Positions 22,304 through 34,983 of a DNA stretch of 64,000 nucleotides are shown piece by piece. Source of the DNA: Fremontodendron californicum (lineage: Eukaryota; Streptophyta; Magnoliopsida; Malvales; Malvaceae); contig JAULJL010000020.1 in assembly GCA_030761205.1 (NCBI GenBank), forward strand, positions 3,291,001 through 3,355,000, in the 5' to 3' direction. Below the pieces are notes generated by a model that worked only from the letters and a program-made list of their open reading frames with translations, was not told where the DNA came from and did no database searches. Made by a program: the position numbers and the translations under genes. Within the stretch, counting starts at the first letter, position 1. The number at the start of each line of letters is the position of its first letter.

Positions 22304-22866
22304 TAGTGATGACAATAGAACGGAGTGAGATAACGGCGGATTTTATAATATCCATCCTCGTCTCGTTATTGGAATGCTCTATCTTGATTCCGTCCTGTTC
22401 CGTTGTAAATATTTAAATTTCAATACCACTATCACCTCCATGAATGTCGGTTACATCCATAGCCGTCCCGTCTCGCTCCATCCGATATTTATATGTTATT
22501 TTTAAAATTTTCAAATAATAGAGTATTGTAAAAAATTTAAATTTAAATTCAACATAAATGAGTTTCTAATCTAGGGAGAGAAAAAAATAAAGTATTAGGT
22601 TTAGGTTTTTAAAAAAATAAAAATAATAAGTTTAGTTGTATTATTTTATTATCCTTTTAAAAGTTAAATATTTAAGAGTAAAATAGTAATTTCAATATTT
22701 GGGACGAGGCGGAGCAGACAATTACCAAAACTGCTCCATCCCGCCTTTCAAACAAGAAAAAAAACCGTCTCGCCCCGTTCCGCCTCCACTGTTCAAAAAA
22801 AAAATCTCTCCATTCGAAGCGGATCAATTCGAAATCCATCGGACGGTTCGGATTTTACCATCCCTA
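22304..22866. mobile_element. hAT-like MITE, 563 bp, with 8-bp TSD
   Basis: The 8-bp direct repeat GTTTGGAG flanks the element exactly (22296-22303 and 22867-22874). The left end TAGTGATGACAATAGAACGG pairs with the right end, whose reverse complement reads TAGGGATGGTAAAATCCGAACC. The 8-bp target duplication and the TAG-starting ends point to the hAT superfamily. The ends are GC-rich and the middle is AT-rich and non-coding. Confidence 0.85.
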
Positions 22867-25800
22867 GTTTGGAGAAAGAATTTTAAAATTTTAAAAAATA
22901 TATATATATATAATGAAAGCATTTCAAAATGCATCATTTCCAAATGTTAATATTTGTAATTAAGAAATATTTAAATAAATATTTATTAAAAAGAAATTTA
23001 GATTATTGAAATTTCATGAAAAAAATAATTATACAAGATGAATAATATTATTAAAAATAAAAACCTTACATATATGTATAAAAATATATGCAATATAAGT
23101 ATGATTAGATTCGTAAAAGTATATAGATATTATTAATAATATAAAAATATATATCATAATTAAATAAAATGATAAATTTTTTTTTTAATTTTGTATGTTA
23201 TAGTGGGCCATATTGAAATAAAATAGAAAGAATTTTGAAAAATCACATCTTTATAAAATTTTAAAAAGAGGTTTGAATTTTGAAGTGCTCAAATCACCTG
23301 TTGAATTTCTTTATAAAATTTGAAATTTTCTCTTACTTTTACCTAAACAAATAAATTTATTTTTGAATTTTTAAAAATCTTAATTGAAATGAAATCATTC
23401 TTTCAAATCCGTCGTCTACACACATCCTTAAAAGGAGATCTCGAGTTGGTTCTTTTCCCAACCTTAATCTAATTCAGAAAGATTTTCTGGGTATGATGAA
23501 ATGGTGTCATATCATCAAATATTAATCTAGATGATCTAACTTGGTTTGAAAAAATAAAATAATGTCACAAATCAACGTAATGTAATACTACTTCTACTAT
23601 TTTTTTCCTCTAAGTTGATTTCTATTTTGCTTTCTTTCACTTTCTTATCCGAATTAACCATTACTTAATTTTGTCCTTTCTTTTTTGTTAATTTTTTTTG
23701 TTTTCCTTTAGTGACTGTGTCAAAGATATATTAGATTGTCAACAATTATATGATCTATTAATAATGTGTTAAAATTTTAATTTTAATGATCAAATTTAAT
23801 TTACGAAAATCTCAAATTCTAGCATTGATCATGTCAATTATTTTTACAAACAAATTTCATGATCTACATATTTTTTGTGATATATATTGTACCTATCATT
23901 TGCTAACTTAATTTGAACCATATATCATTTCTTTCAATATAAGGTCAGAGATCTGAGATTGAAATGGACCAGGCAGATTAGTTAACAAGTTCTTAATTGG
24001 CAGAAGAGTACTCATGAAAATAATTATGGCTTTGGATCCGATAAATCATCGATTCTAATTCAACCAATAGATTCGATTCAATTTTTACTTGACCTTACTA
24101 TTCATTCCACAGTACTTTTGGTAGAGTTAATTTCAAAGAACAAGGCTTTATTCTTTTTAACAAAGATCAATCCCCCATCAAAATCCACTAACCAATAAAT
24201 ATTGCAACTTCAAAAAAAAAAAAAAAAAATTGGTCCTACTGAAAAAGAAGAACTGAAACTAGATTAATTCTATCCAATTGTAGTAGTGTACGTTTATTTT
24301 CTATCCCATACCGAATTTTAAATGTGTGGTGTGTGAGTTTATAAGGGATTTCACACTTAACAAAATAATCATGATTTTATTAAGTGATGTGTTCCTTCTT
24401 TAAAAAAAAAAAATTAGTTCAAACCTTATGAACTTTGCCAAAGAAAAAGTTGGTTTTCCATTAAAGAACTGATGAATGAATATCTCTCATTATTTAATGT
24501 TGTCATCATCTCGCTTTCATATTAAGTTTGTGTATCTTGGGTTTTTTGTTATAGGGATGTTATCGTATCGTATCCTTACAATAATAGTAAGCTTTTTAAT
24601 ATCTTTTGCTAACTTTTGTATAAGAAATATTTATTGCTACTTGAATTCGACTGTCTTTTTTTTTAATTTATAATACGAGGAGAATTTCTTTAATAAAATG
24701 AGTTGAAATATGTCAATGAAATTTGTTGAGTTGTTACTTCATTTGTAAAGTTTAAATTTAATTTTCGTTATTAATAATTTTTTTGATAAACGGTTTATAA
24801 GTTCAATGTAAATTATTATTGAAGTTTGCGACATGCCCAACCTTAAAATAAAATAATCTTCTTTCACCTATTTTTTTTTATATAAAAGAAAATGAATTGA
24901 AATAAAAATCCTAAAAGATCTTATTTATAAGTTAGATATTGATATGAAATTTCAGTTTAATATTCAAGTAAATCTTTCTTTCTTGTAAATATTATTTTAG
25001 GTTATATAATAAGTTATATGTTCTTTTTTTATTTGAGATTTAAAAACGGGGGTTTTAAATTGAAATCTCAAATTTTAATTGTTAAGATTTTTTTTTTTTT
25101 AAAATATCAAATCTCTTAAACTATTAATCATGTAATCTAGTAGTAGAATATTAAATTTTAGTTCCAGCTAGAGCTGTCCATGATCTTGTCGGATCGGGTT
25201 AAGCTAATTGCTTACTCAAGACCTAACCTAGTCCAACGAGCCTTTAAAAGCTGTTTTATATTTTTAAATATTTTAATATTATAATATTTTAAATATATTT
25301 ATAATTACAATTAAAATTAAAATATATTTAATTTTAAAAAAATAAATTCGAACTTAATCATATTCGAACTTAAAAAACTGTTATTCAAAATCCGAATTTT
25401 GAACCAATCTAATTCTAATATAAGCATTCAATTTTGACAACTTTAAAATATAATAAAAAGGAACATGTTAATTAAGTAGTATTTTAATGGTTTGCAATAG
25501 AAGTAACTTTCTAGAAGTTTTGAGCTTGCTTTTTTCAATCAAATTAAAACCAAAACGGGGAAGGGGGATTCAATTCAATTCAATTAATCTCATTGATAAT
25601 GACCTCTTGAAAATAGATTTGCTTAAAAATTGAATTATTCGTTCAAGTTTGAAGGTCTGTCCGTCCATATTTTAAAAGTTTTGGACAAAAATATTAAACC
25701 CGAAATATGGGCATGGGCAAAAAAAAAAAGACCTATTTAAAAAATGGGCTGGGTCTTGGCTCCAACAATCAAGGCCCGAACCCGGTCCAATCCGACCGTT

Positions 25801-26990
25801 TTTCATTTATATAATATATTATTTTTATATTTTATATATTATGTAATTTATATCATATAAAAATTAAATATATATAATATTAAAATGTAAACATTTAAAA
25901 ATATGTTAAGTTATCTATGTTCTAGAACTTAATAAAAGAATTTTTTTTTTACTAAAATTAAATAATAAAAAAATATTTGTTTAAAGTTTTTTAGAAAAAA
26001 AATATGGACTGACATAGGTAGAATTTAAAACCCATATTTCAAGATGAACCGAATTTGAATAAATATATATGATATTAATATCATATTTAAATCCAATCCA
26101 AATTTGACCTGACCCAGGCCGATAAGAACCTACTTGAAAATATGACATTTTGGGTTGCCCAAGGAATGGTTAGGGTGTGAAAAACCAAACGGGGGAAAAA
26201 TTGAAAATTACACTATTATTTCCTCAATGCCAAACAATAAAAGAAAAGGGTAGTACTTAGTAGTAGTATAGCAGTATGATAGTATCTTAGTTTAGGTTGG
26301 CAGGCAGCAGCATCATCCTTTTAGGGCTGTTCAAAGAAATGTAGGGGCAAATGGCAAAGCAATATATCTTACCCACCGATGCAACTTTTATTCTTTCCTT
26401 TCCTTTTCTTTCCTATCCTATCCTAACCTATCTTATCCTATCCTATCAATGATGCATACTCCTATGCAATTTTTATTCGGTGATTACTACGTTGAGAACT
26501 CTTACAATGAAACAGGTGCAAACTTTCAATAGACAGAAATTTTAAAGATTTCTTACGGGAAATTAGTTTAATTTTTTATTTTGCTTGGTTTCATGTAGTT
26601 TGTTCAATTTAAAATAGCATGGATAATTATCAAAATAGGTGAAGCATTAAAAGTATTTAGTGGTTGTAATAGTAAAAAAATATATATTTCATAAAAAATT
26701 TGATAATTTGAATTATAAATGAATGGGCTTGGACGAATCGATCTTTGTTCGTGTTCGTTTGTTTATTTTTGAATCTGTTTGTGTTTGGCTTGTGTTCGCT
26801 AAAGATTTTAAAATTATGTTCGCTTTCATTTCATTTAAATTAAATGAACTGGTTCACGAATATTAAACAAACATATTCATGAACATATAATCGTACATAT
26901 TTACGAACAATTAAAAATCTGTTCATGAACAATAAACAAACAAATAAATAAGTTAATTTTAAGTTATTCTTAAATAAAAGTACTGTAAAC
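22867..26990. other. Gene-free AT-rich region with decayed repeats
   Basis: No gene recognised; short frames such as 24476-24673 have no family resemblance. 25160-25440 and 25650-26165 are degenerate repeats with GC-rich edges (GGATCGGGTT, AAATGGGCTGGGTC, ATTTGACCTGACCCAGGCC) like the TAGACCTG family. A TCCTA pentanucleotide microsatellite occurs near 26411-26448. Confidence 0.5.
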
Positions 26991-27218
26991 TAGACCTGCT
27001 CATGGGCAGGGCCGGGCTGCGGCCTGAAAAATTTTCAACTTCTTTGCCCAGGTTCAGCCCGCGGGTCCGAATTCATTGTTCACCCTTAATAAAAAATATA
27101 TATTTTTATTCTATGAACAGTGATCCAGGCCGGCCCTGATCAGGAAAACACCAGCCCAGGCCCAGCCTAGCCCAGTACGGACCGGACCCGCGAGCTGCCC
27201 GACCATTGAGTAGGTCTA
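26991..27218. mobile_element. hAT-like MITE, TAGACCTG family, copy 1
   Basis: Begins TAGACCTGCTCATGGGC and ends CATTGAGTAGGTCTA in inverted orientation. It is flanked by CTGTAAAC (left) and CTGTACAC (right), an 8-bp target duplication with one mismatch. The ends are unusually GC-rich (GGGCCGGGCTGCGGCC) in an AT-rich region. The same family is at 62375-62662 and, in part, at 51099-51304. Confidence 0.82.
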
Positions 27219-29376
27219 CTGTACACTGACAGTGAAGTTTTTTAACTCCACAAACGAGATTAAAAAACTGTCACATATCCTTAAAATTTATTTTTAGTAG
27301 AAAAAATCGGTGACTACTACAATACAAACTTTTACAGTGTAAATCAGTGCAAACCTTTGAATTTCACAATTTTCAAGTTTTTCTCACTTGAAAATAGTAT
27401 ATTTTTTTCATTGTCTTTTCCTTCCTTTTTGGTTGGTTGGCTCCCATTAGAATAGTAATGATAATTCAAAATAAGGTGAAGCTGAACAAAAAATATTTAG
27501 TGTTTGAATTAATAAAAAAGTATTTAATAAAAAGAAAATAAAAATTTGATAATTGCTAAAGAAAAAATTATCATTAGAAATAGAAACGATTTAATGTATT
27601 CAAACTCGATCCATTAAAATTTATCTACTTATATCTTATTTAAATATGAATAAAAATTAATACTTAATTTTTAAATTCAATTATTAATATTTGCAAAATT
27701 TTAAATTTGACATATTAAATCATAAATAGCATAGTTTTTTTGTTATAAAATCCAACTCAAATACTCAAACTCAAAATAAATAAAAAAAAAATAAATTTTT
27801 ATACACATTATTAATGAAATTTAAATTTAAAAATTAAAATTAACTCATAGAAAATATATTGAATTTAAAATCATATATAGAATAATTAATAAATTACTTT
27901 TTTGGGTCAAAAATTAATGAATTAATTTAGTAAGTATTACAATAATAATATATAAAACAAAATTTGATTATAAAATAGTGTTACTTACAAATCGAGTTGA
28001 ATAGTATGAGGTATCCAATATTAAAATAACCATTGTCATTTTTAACTGTCTTTATCATTTTATTTTAAATTATTTTTTGTTTCTTCTTCCAACAACCTGA
28101 TAATGTTATTGCTAAATTCAACAATGTTCGAGCTATATGTGGTCGTAGACTTATCCACGAGGCATGCTACTCGTCCAGCCTGACAAACTCGATCCGAATT
28201 AGACTGTACATGGAATAGGCTTTCAATAATATAGATCGGCTTGACCAGGATTACTGTTTAAATAATAAAAATAATATTTTTATTTAAATTTAATTAAAAA
28301 TATATTAATATTAATATAATATATTTTAAATAGTAAAATGAGCTTTCATACTCGAACTAGCCCAAGCTGGGCCTGAGCAAGCAAAAAAAATTTTGTTCGA
28401 ACTTGGACCCGTCCTGACTTGACCCATAGACACCTTTGTTGACCACTTAAGGCTATTTTCATTTTCAAACGACTAGATTTGTATTGCTTGGATCTTAAAT
28501 TAATACTAAACAATTAGATTTCACCATGTTGGATTTGGCTAAATGAGGTTATTTTTTATTAAAAATTAAATAAAAATAGTGTTGACGAGACTAATATATT
28601 TTAAAATTATATAAATATTTGGTTTAACAAAAAACTCTCAAAATATTTTTTTTTATTATTGGTGCAAACATAATATTTTTTTAATTATTTGACTTTTTTT
28701 TGTAATTCTCCACCGTTTTCATTTTAAATGTTCTCAATTCTAGTTGCCACCCTTCTATTCTCTCCTTTCCTAGGCATGATGCATCTTTCAACTCGGACAT
28801 GTTCACGGGTCAAATTATCCGTTAGACCCGATAAGTTTAATTTAAATTGGATTTTGTTTGGATAAAGATGTTGTAATTCGAGCCAGCTCAACTTCTTGAA
28901 TTACTATTCATTTATTAAAAATATTTTTATATAAATTTAATTATAAAAATATTTTAATATTAATATAAAAATAATATTTTAATATTTTTAAATAATAAAA
29001 TGGGTTTTCGAACCTGATTCGAATCGAACCGACCCAAACTCGAACCAAAAATAATATTTTTTTGAATTTGACTCGGCCATGACAGCCTTTACAATTCTAC
29101 GTAATGTTGGGGGTTATCTTTCATAAAATAACTATTGTTTTTAATATACTTATTATGAATATTTTAATATTAAAAATAATTAATATATTTTAAATTTTAA
29201 ATTATTTAAAATCATAATGTATTTGATAAATTTTGTTATATGCTTTTTTAATTATTAAAAGATAATTATGTTTCTTTGTTATTAATATTTTATTTATCTA
29301 AGAAAGTAAAAAAAAAATCTAAATATTAATAATGGAATTTTTCAATAGAAATAGGTTTTAATATGATTTTCATGTT
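27219..29376. other. Gene-free AT-rich region
   Basis: No gene. Decayed repeats with short GC-rich boxes at about 28130-28435 (CCCAAGCTGGGCCTGAGC) and 28795-29090 (GATTCGAATCGAACCGACCC) look like old copies of the TAGACCTG family. Remaining sequence is low-complexity A/T. Confidence 0.5.
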
Positions 29377-29971
29377 GGGTTAATAGGCAAATTTGTCACC
29401 ATATTATAGGCAGATATTGAAATTTGCCATCATACTTTATGTTGATTGATATTTACCACTGTACTTTTGAGATTAAAGTAAATTTGCCAATATACCTTTA
29501 TTTGATTGAATTTTACCATTAAATTTTAATTTTTGATTTAATTTTAACACTCAACTTTGATTTTGAAAGATTTGAAGATGAAATCCATTTTATAAAAAAT
29601 ATTAAAAATTAAAAAATTAACATAACTTTTTATTTTATAAAAAAAATTAAAGTTTAAACTTTTTTAATCATTCTTTATTAATTAATTTATTAAACCCTAA
29701 TTATTAAAATAAAATATTTGATTTTTTTTATTTATTAAATTTTGTCTTAAAATCATCCAAGATCAAAGTTGAGTGACAAAATTCAATCAAAAATCAAAAT
29801 CTAGTGGCAAAATTCAATCAAACAAAAGTAGAGTGACAATATTAAGTTAAAGTATAGTGGCAAATTTGCATTTAATCTTAAAAGTACAATAACAAATATC
29901 TATCCAAATAAAGTATAGTGACAAATTTCAATATCCACCTATAGTATGGTGGCAAATTTGTTCCTTAACCC
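29377..29971. mobile_element. Mutator-like MITE, 595 bp, with 9-bp TSD
   Basis: The 9-bp direct repeat TTTCATGTT flanks the element exactly (29368-29376 and 29972-29980). Left end GGGTTAATAGGCAAATTTGT; the right end reverse-complemented reads GGGTTAAGGAACAAATTTGC. Inverted similarity continues for over 200 bp per arm, so nearly the whole element is one long inverted repeat. The arms contain repeated AAATTTGCC / GTGGCAAATTT phrases. It is non-coding. The 9-bp duplication and long TIRs are typical of Mutator-like non-autonomous elements. Confidence 0.87.
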
Positions 29972-30006
29972 TTTCATGTTTGAAAGGCTTTCTTTAACGA
30001 AAATTT

Positions 30007-30478
30007 GTGATAAAAATTTGATTTTTAATTTTAGTAATTAAATTTTATTTTTTGACATCTTCAAATATTAAAAAAAATGAGTATTAGGACAATTCTTTTA
30101 TTTTCTGAAAAGCAATGAAAAATAAAGATGAAAAAATTACCTACTTCAATATTGAGAAACTAAAAATCTGATTTTTAGTTTCAGTAATTAACTTTAATTT
30201 TTAACAGCTTTAAATAAAATAAAATAAAAAGTATTAAGACAATTCTTTTATTTTGTGAAAAGCAATGAAAAATAAAGATGAAAAAATTACCTACTACAAT
30301 ATAGAGAAACTAAAAATCTGATTTTTAGTTTCAGTAATTAACTTTAATTTTTAAATATAAAAAAAAAATGAGTATTAAGACAATTCTTTTGGAAAACAAT
30401 TCTTTTATTTTGTGAAAAGCAATGAAAAATAAAGATGAAAAAAATTACCTACTACAATATTGAGAAACTTATTTAAAG
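30007..30478. repeat. Three-copy tandem repeat, period ~150 bp
   Basis: GAAAAGCAATGAAAAATAAAGATG followed by AATTACCTACT recurs at about 30107, 30257 and 30413. Each copy is preceded by GACAATTCTTTTATTTT. The third copy contains a small internal duplication (GACAATTCTTTTGGAAAACAATTC). The block ends about 380 bp upstream of the PRXL2-like start codon. Confidence 0.87.
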
Positions 30479-30501
30479 GTGATTTTGGACATTATTTATC
30501 A

Positions 30502-30533
<32 letters not shown>

Positions 30534-30577
30534 TTAGAGGAAAAGAGGTGGAGATTGAGCTTAGCCCTAAAAGAAGG

Positions 30578-30725
30578 CCAATCAACAATCCAAAAACCCA
30601 CCTCTTTTCCTTTTGGTTTTAATTTGTGATTGTTCTCCTTTTTCCCAAAAGGAAGTAATCTAGTTGGGCTTAGCCCTTCCAAATGCAAACCAAATAGCCA
30701 ATCAACAATCCAAAGCCCACACAAT
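30578..30725 (+). promoter_or_regulatory. Direct repeat of a CCAAT-containing motif upstream of the PRXL2-like gene
   Basis: GCCAATCAACAATCCAAA occurs at about 30578 and again at about 30699, each downstream of a CTTAGCCCT box. Two identical 18-bp copies in a region about 130-280 bp upstream of the ATG may be promoter elements or a local duplication. Function is inferred only from position. Confidence 0.5.
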
Positions 30726-30856
30726 CAAAACGTGGTCGTTCTCGCAACTACCAAACTAACAACCAGAAAATTCCTCCCTCAAAATAAATAAATGGAGTAA
30801 AGAAGAAATAGTAACAATCAACCATTTTTCTTGGCTCTGTATCGCTTGAAACAGCA

Positions 30857-32685
30857 ATGGCCACGTTACCTTCACAAAACCTGCAATCAGTGCGACCTCT
30901 ATACTTTTCTTCTCCCAATTCTCCTAAATTTCCATCTAAAATTCCTTCATTAAAATTTCCCATTTTTTCTCCTATAAAATTAAAACCAACCAAGCTTTGC
31001 ACTAGCAACAATGGCATCCGCAACTCCCGGCTTGTGGCAAGAGCCTCTGCCTCACAATTCAGCGCAGATATGGGTGGCATCCTTTCTGATGTTAGCATTT
31101 TCACCGCTGCTGGTCAGCCTGTCTTTTTGAAAGACCTTTGGGACCAAAACCAAGTAAAATTTACTCCATTGCTATTGCTAAACTTGCTCCAAGCCTAGCC
31201 TCTTATTAATTTTTTTTTTCTCCAGGGAATTGCAGTTGTTGCACTTCTACGCCATTTTGGATGCCCTTGTTGGTAAACACTTGAGCACCCACCAGCTTGT
31301 GGATTTTTTTAGTAATTTGTGTGTGTGTGTAAATTTATATGACTCATTTACTTAAAACTTTTTTTTTCTTTCATTTCTTGTAAGCTGGGAACTTGCTTTA
31401 GAATTGAAAGAAGCAAAAGCAAGATTTGAATCAGCTGGAGTAAAACTAATTGCAATTGGTGTTGGTACTCCTGACAAAGCACGTATGCTTGCAGAACGGG
31501 TACTTTCTTTTTGCATTCCTTACTGTTTTTTTTTTTTGGAAACAAATTGTTGTTTTAATCTTAGTTCTAACTTATAACCAAGAGAAGCAAAATCTTGATT
31601 GCTCAAAGGCTATGTTGAAACTAAAATATATGGAATGTCAAAATTGGAGATCCCATGACTTTGAATATATCCAAAGACCTCAGTTCAGTTCACTTTAGAA
31701 TGGAATAAAGAATTCATACATAAGAAGCTAGAATTCAGAGTTCAAGTGGGATTGAAGCATTGCTATCAATGTTACTTCGACTCTTCATTTTCCCTGAAGT
31801 ACCTGTATCTGACACCCGTATCCGATACATATTCAGACATGGTTACGAAGGTATGATCCTCCAAATATATGGAAAAACTTTAAAAAAAATTGAGCATGCC
31901 TGTGTCAGACACATACCCGTATCTGACACTCACTCTCGAATCCTAGTAACATAGATTGCTACCATTGATTCCAAATGTGTTTATATTATTTTTGTTGATT
32001 ATTCTTAACCAATGTCATTTGTTGGTTCACTGACATTGATTCAGCTACCATTTCCAATGGATTGCCTTTACGCTGATCCAAACCACAAGGTAATATTACA
32101 GTATCAATGGACCCCATTTGCAGATTTCTTCCTCTAATGGTTTTTAACTATGAAGTTTGAAACACCCTCCTTTTCAGGCATATGATATTTTGGGCTTGTA
32201 TTATGGTTTTGGTCGTACATTCTTCAATCCAGCAAGTGTAAATCTCTTTTCTACTTCTTGCAAGACTTTTTTTTTCCTCTTTTTATTTCAATAGTAGAAG
32301 ACTATTTTGTTGGGCAGTGTATAATTGACATGAGTAAACTTGTGCAGACTAAGGTGTTTTCAAGGTTTGAGACCCTGCAAAAAGCTGTAAAAAACTATAC
32401 AATTGAGGCCACCCCTGACGATAGAAGTAGTGTACTGCAACAGGTTTGCTTCATTCATTTTAGCTTGTAATCTTTAATGGTGCATTAACATTTAACCATG
32501 CCCTTAAATTGATTTTAAATCATTTCAATTCAAGTTATATCAGTTTTCCTCTTTGGTTCCATCAGGGAGGGATGTTTATCTTCAAAGGTAAACAACTGTT
32601 ATATGCACGAAAAGATGAAGGGACTGGTGATCATGCACCTTTAGATGATGTCTTTGATATATGTTGCAAAGTTCCAGCATCATGA
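30857..32685 (+). CDS. Plastid PRXL2/AAED1-type thioredoxin-fold protein
   Basis: Seven exons join in frame with GT-AG introns: 30857-31153, 31226-31272, 31385-31499, 32045-32089, 32178-32237, 32348-32443 and 32566-32685, giving 780 bp and 259 aa. The first ~65 residues are rich in Ser, Pro, Lys and Arg with few acidic residues, as in a chloroplast transit peptide. The rest is an AhpC/TSA-type thioredoxin-like domain: a RHFGCPCCWELA active-site segment (C112, C114, C115), then IAIGVGTPDKARML, LYADPNHKAYDILGL and GGMFIFKGKQLLYARKDEG. It resembles Arabidopsis At2g37240, called thioredoxin-like AAED1 (from memory). It is a likely redox protein; substrate and electron donor are not shown by the sequence. 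Intron 3 (545 bp) contains a MITE. Confidence 0.9.
31769..31952. mobile_element. Short MITE in intron 3 of the PRXL2-like gene
   Basis: Ends are inverted: left ATGTTACTTCGACTCTTC, right (reverse complement) ATGTTACTAGGATTCGAG. Flanks ATTGCTATC and ATTGCTACC form a near-perfect 9-bp duplication. Internal phrases GTATCTGACAC and CCGTATCCGATAC recur. The same family is at 39843-40014 inside the dehydrogenase pseudogene. Confidence 0.75.
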
Positions 32686-32883
32686 AAAGTATATTTGTAC
32701 CAACAAACTACCGTATGGTCGGTTTATAAAGTGTTGGATTCTTAATTCTAATTGGCTTGGAAATGCTTTATTTTGTCTACACTTAGTAGTGAGAAACAAA
32801 GAAATCACATAGTTCTAGGCTATATGTATTTAGTTAAATGCAAAAAAAAAAAAAAAAAGCAACTTGTGGTGACTTTGATTTTT

Positions 32884-32975
32884 GTTTGGATTTTAATGAG
32901 TCTGCTGTAGCACAATTGGTTAAATTTCAACTGTCTGAAATTCCAGGTTCGAATTTCGGCAGTAAATTTTTTTTA
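32884..32975 (+). repeat. tRNA-related SINE-like remnant
   Basis: TAGCACAATTGGTT resembles a Pol III A box and GGTTCGAATTTC, about 35 bp further, resembles a B box. The spacing is as in a tRNA. The intervening sequence does not fold into a convincing cloverleaf and the acceptor arms do not pair, so this is a SINE head or dead tRNA derivative, not a functional tRNA gene. It lies about 200 bp downstream of the PRXL2-like stop codon. Confidence 0.45.
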
Positions 32976-32985
32976 GCTAACAATC

Positions 32986-34983
32986 ATGTAATTTTTAGTA
33001 GAATGCTGGATTTTTAATTTTAGTGAATAGGGTTCAAATCATGGCAGCATCAAATATTTTTAAAAATATATTTTTGTTTGGAATTTGGCTAAAGATTTTA
33101 AATTTGATTATTCATTCTTTCTCTTGTTAATAGAAAATATTGTCATAACACTTTTATTTTTTGTTTTTAGAAAAAATATAAAATGAAAAGGCATAAATAT
33201 GAGAGAAAATAGGAGACTATTAGTCTTAAGTCAAATTAGAAAAAGAGAGAAGTAGTAAGGAGAGTTTGAGTTGAAGAGTATCAACTCATCAAGTTGGTAT
33301 TGGGTACTTAGATAAAAAAAAAAATACATGGTTAATAAAAAAAAAGAAGTGAAAATTGGAAAATATTTTTAGGTACATTTTTTTTTACAAATAATATTAC
33401 AAATAAGGGAGAGAAAATGGAAAATATATAGTTTTTAGCCAAAACTTTGAAAACCAAAAAAAAAAATTTAGGGATTGGATATTTGGGTTGAATGGAAATA
33501 TTTGGGTGAAAATCATTTCAATTTCTTTGATCGTATATTACTACAATAATAATAATATACTAACTTTAATTTAAATAAAAAAATAAAAATGTTAAAAGAA
33601 CATTTAAAGAAAAGAAAAAAACAAGAAGATTATAACTTGTGAAATCAAAAAAACCATCACATGTGTAGTTGACTTGGCTGATAGCATGTTTTCTTTTATT
33701 TTTAAATTTTAAAAACATTTATAACATTTCATATATATATTTTTTTTTAATTTGAGAGAAATCAAAAATAGAAAGGAAACATAAGACATCGTGAAGGACA
33801 GTTCAATTTCAATTAAACCGGAACACTCAGTTTTTAATTTCGTTTCGATTGTGGTTCTGTTATTTACCGTCCGTACTGGTTTATACCAGTCAATATCGGT
33901 CAGTATCTGTACGTACTGGTCTGTACTGGTTGGTACAAGATTTTGATTTTTTTGTATTTTTTTTTTAAATTCACTTATTTGATTTTTTAAACAAGTTTCA
34001 ATTTTTTTGTGTCATGATCATTTTTATTTTTCATAATTACATTTAAAAATAAAACATGTTCATTAAATTAGGCTATTGAACATAATTATTAATAATTTAC
34101 TATATTTTTTAATATTTTAATATTTATTTTACCTATTTGATGTTTAAATTAGGTTTGTCGGTAAATCATATGATGTCACTTTATTAATAAGCAAAGATAA
34201 AACTTTAAAAGTTCTTAATAATAAATACAGATAATTTTTCGTATTAATAGATGACATCATAAGATTCATTGAAATTGTATAAATTTATACATTGATGGTA
34301 CATCAAATATAAATCCTAATCAAATAAAAAAAATCTATTTATCCTATCAAGTGAACTCAAAATATTAATAACTTACTATTTTGAGATGAGTAATTAATAT
34401 TTAGAAAAACTAGAATGTTAATATTACTTCCAAATTACTGCTAGTTTTTTTAACTAGCCAAATCATGAGTTAAGCAATTAATTTTAGCTACATATATACA
34501 TGAGCAACTTGTTAAATTTAACAGCAAAATATATAATAATTTCTAAAATAAGGATATAAAAGATATTGCTATTGGAAGATATAGCATTTGCTTTAGGTAT
34601 TCAAGTCTCATGCATCCTCTTTCTTTTTTGGATAAGCAAAGTTTTTATTTATCCAAAAGCAGCATGCACTGCTACATCAATACAACCAGCATAGCTGGCA
34701 AACAAATGTACTATTTTACAATGTCTTCTTTACAAAGCTATATCTTCTTTCTTGGTTAATAATTTACTTCAAAATATTTATTTTCTTAAAAAAAAAAATC
34801 TGTTTATCATTAATTAGTCAATACCCAACCCTACAACAAATAAACCATACAAAAGGAAGTATAATTCGAGTTAATCTCTTTCTTAGTACATAAATAAATA
34901 AATATAATAAAAAGGAACTACTATTTTTTCCCTTTAATTTTCACTTTTCAAAGTCTCTCAATTTTCTCTAATTGTTTTCTTCC
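32986..34983. other. Gene-free AT-rich spacer
   Basis: No gene. 33845-33945 contains a cluster of TACTGGT / GTACTGGT and ATCGGTCAGTAT motifs on both strands, suggesting a decayed inverted-repeat element. The segment just upstream of 34984 is a pyrimidine-rich leader (34920-34983) for the RRM gene. Confidence 0.5.

Noticed and set aside
32884..32975. Functional tRNA gene
   Set aside because: A- and B-box-like motifs exist, but the acceptor and anticodon stems do not pair.
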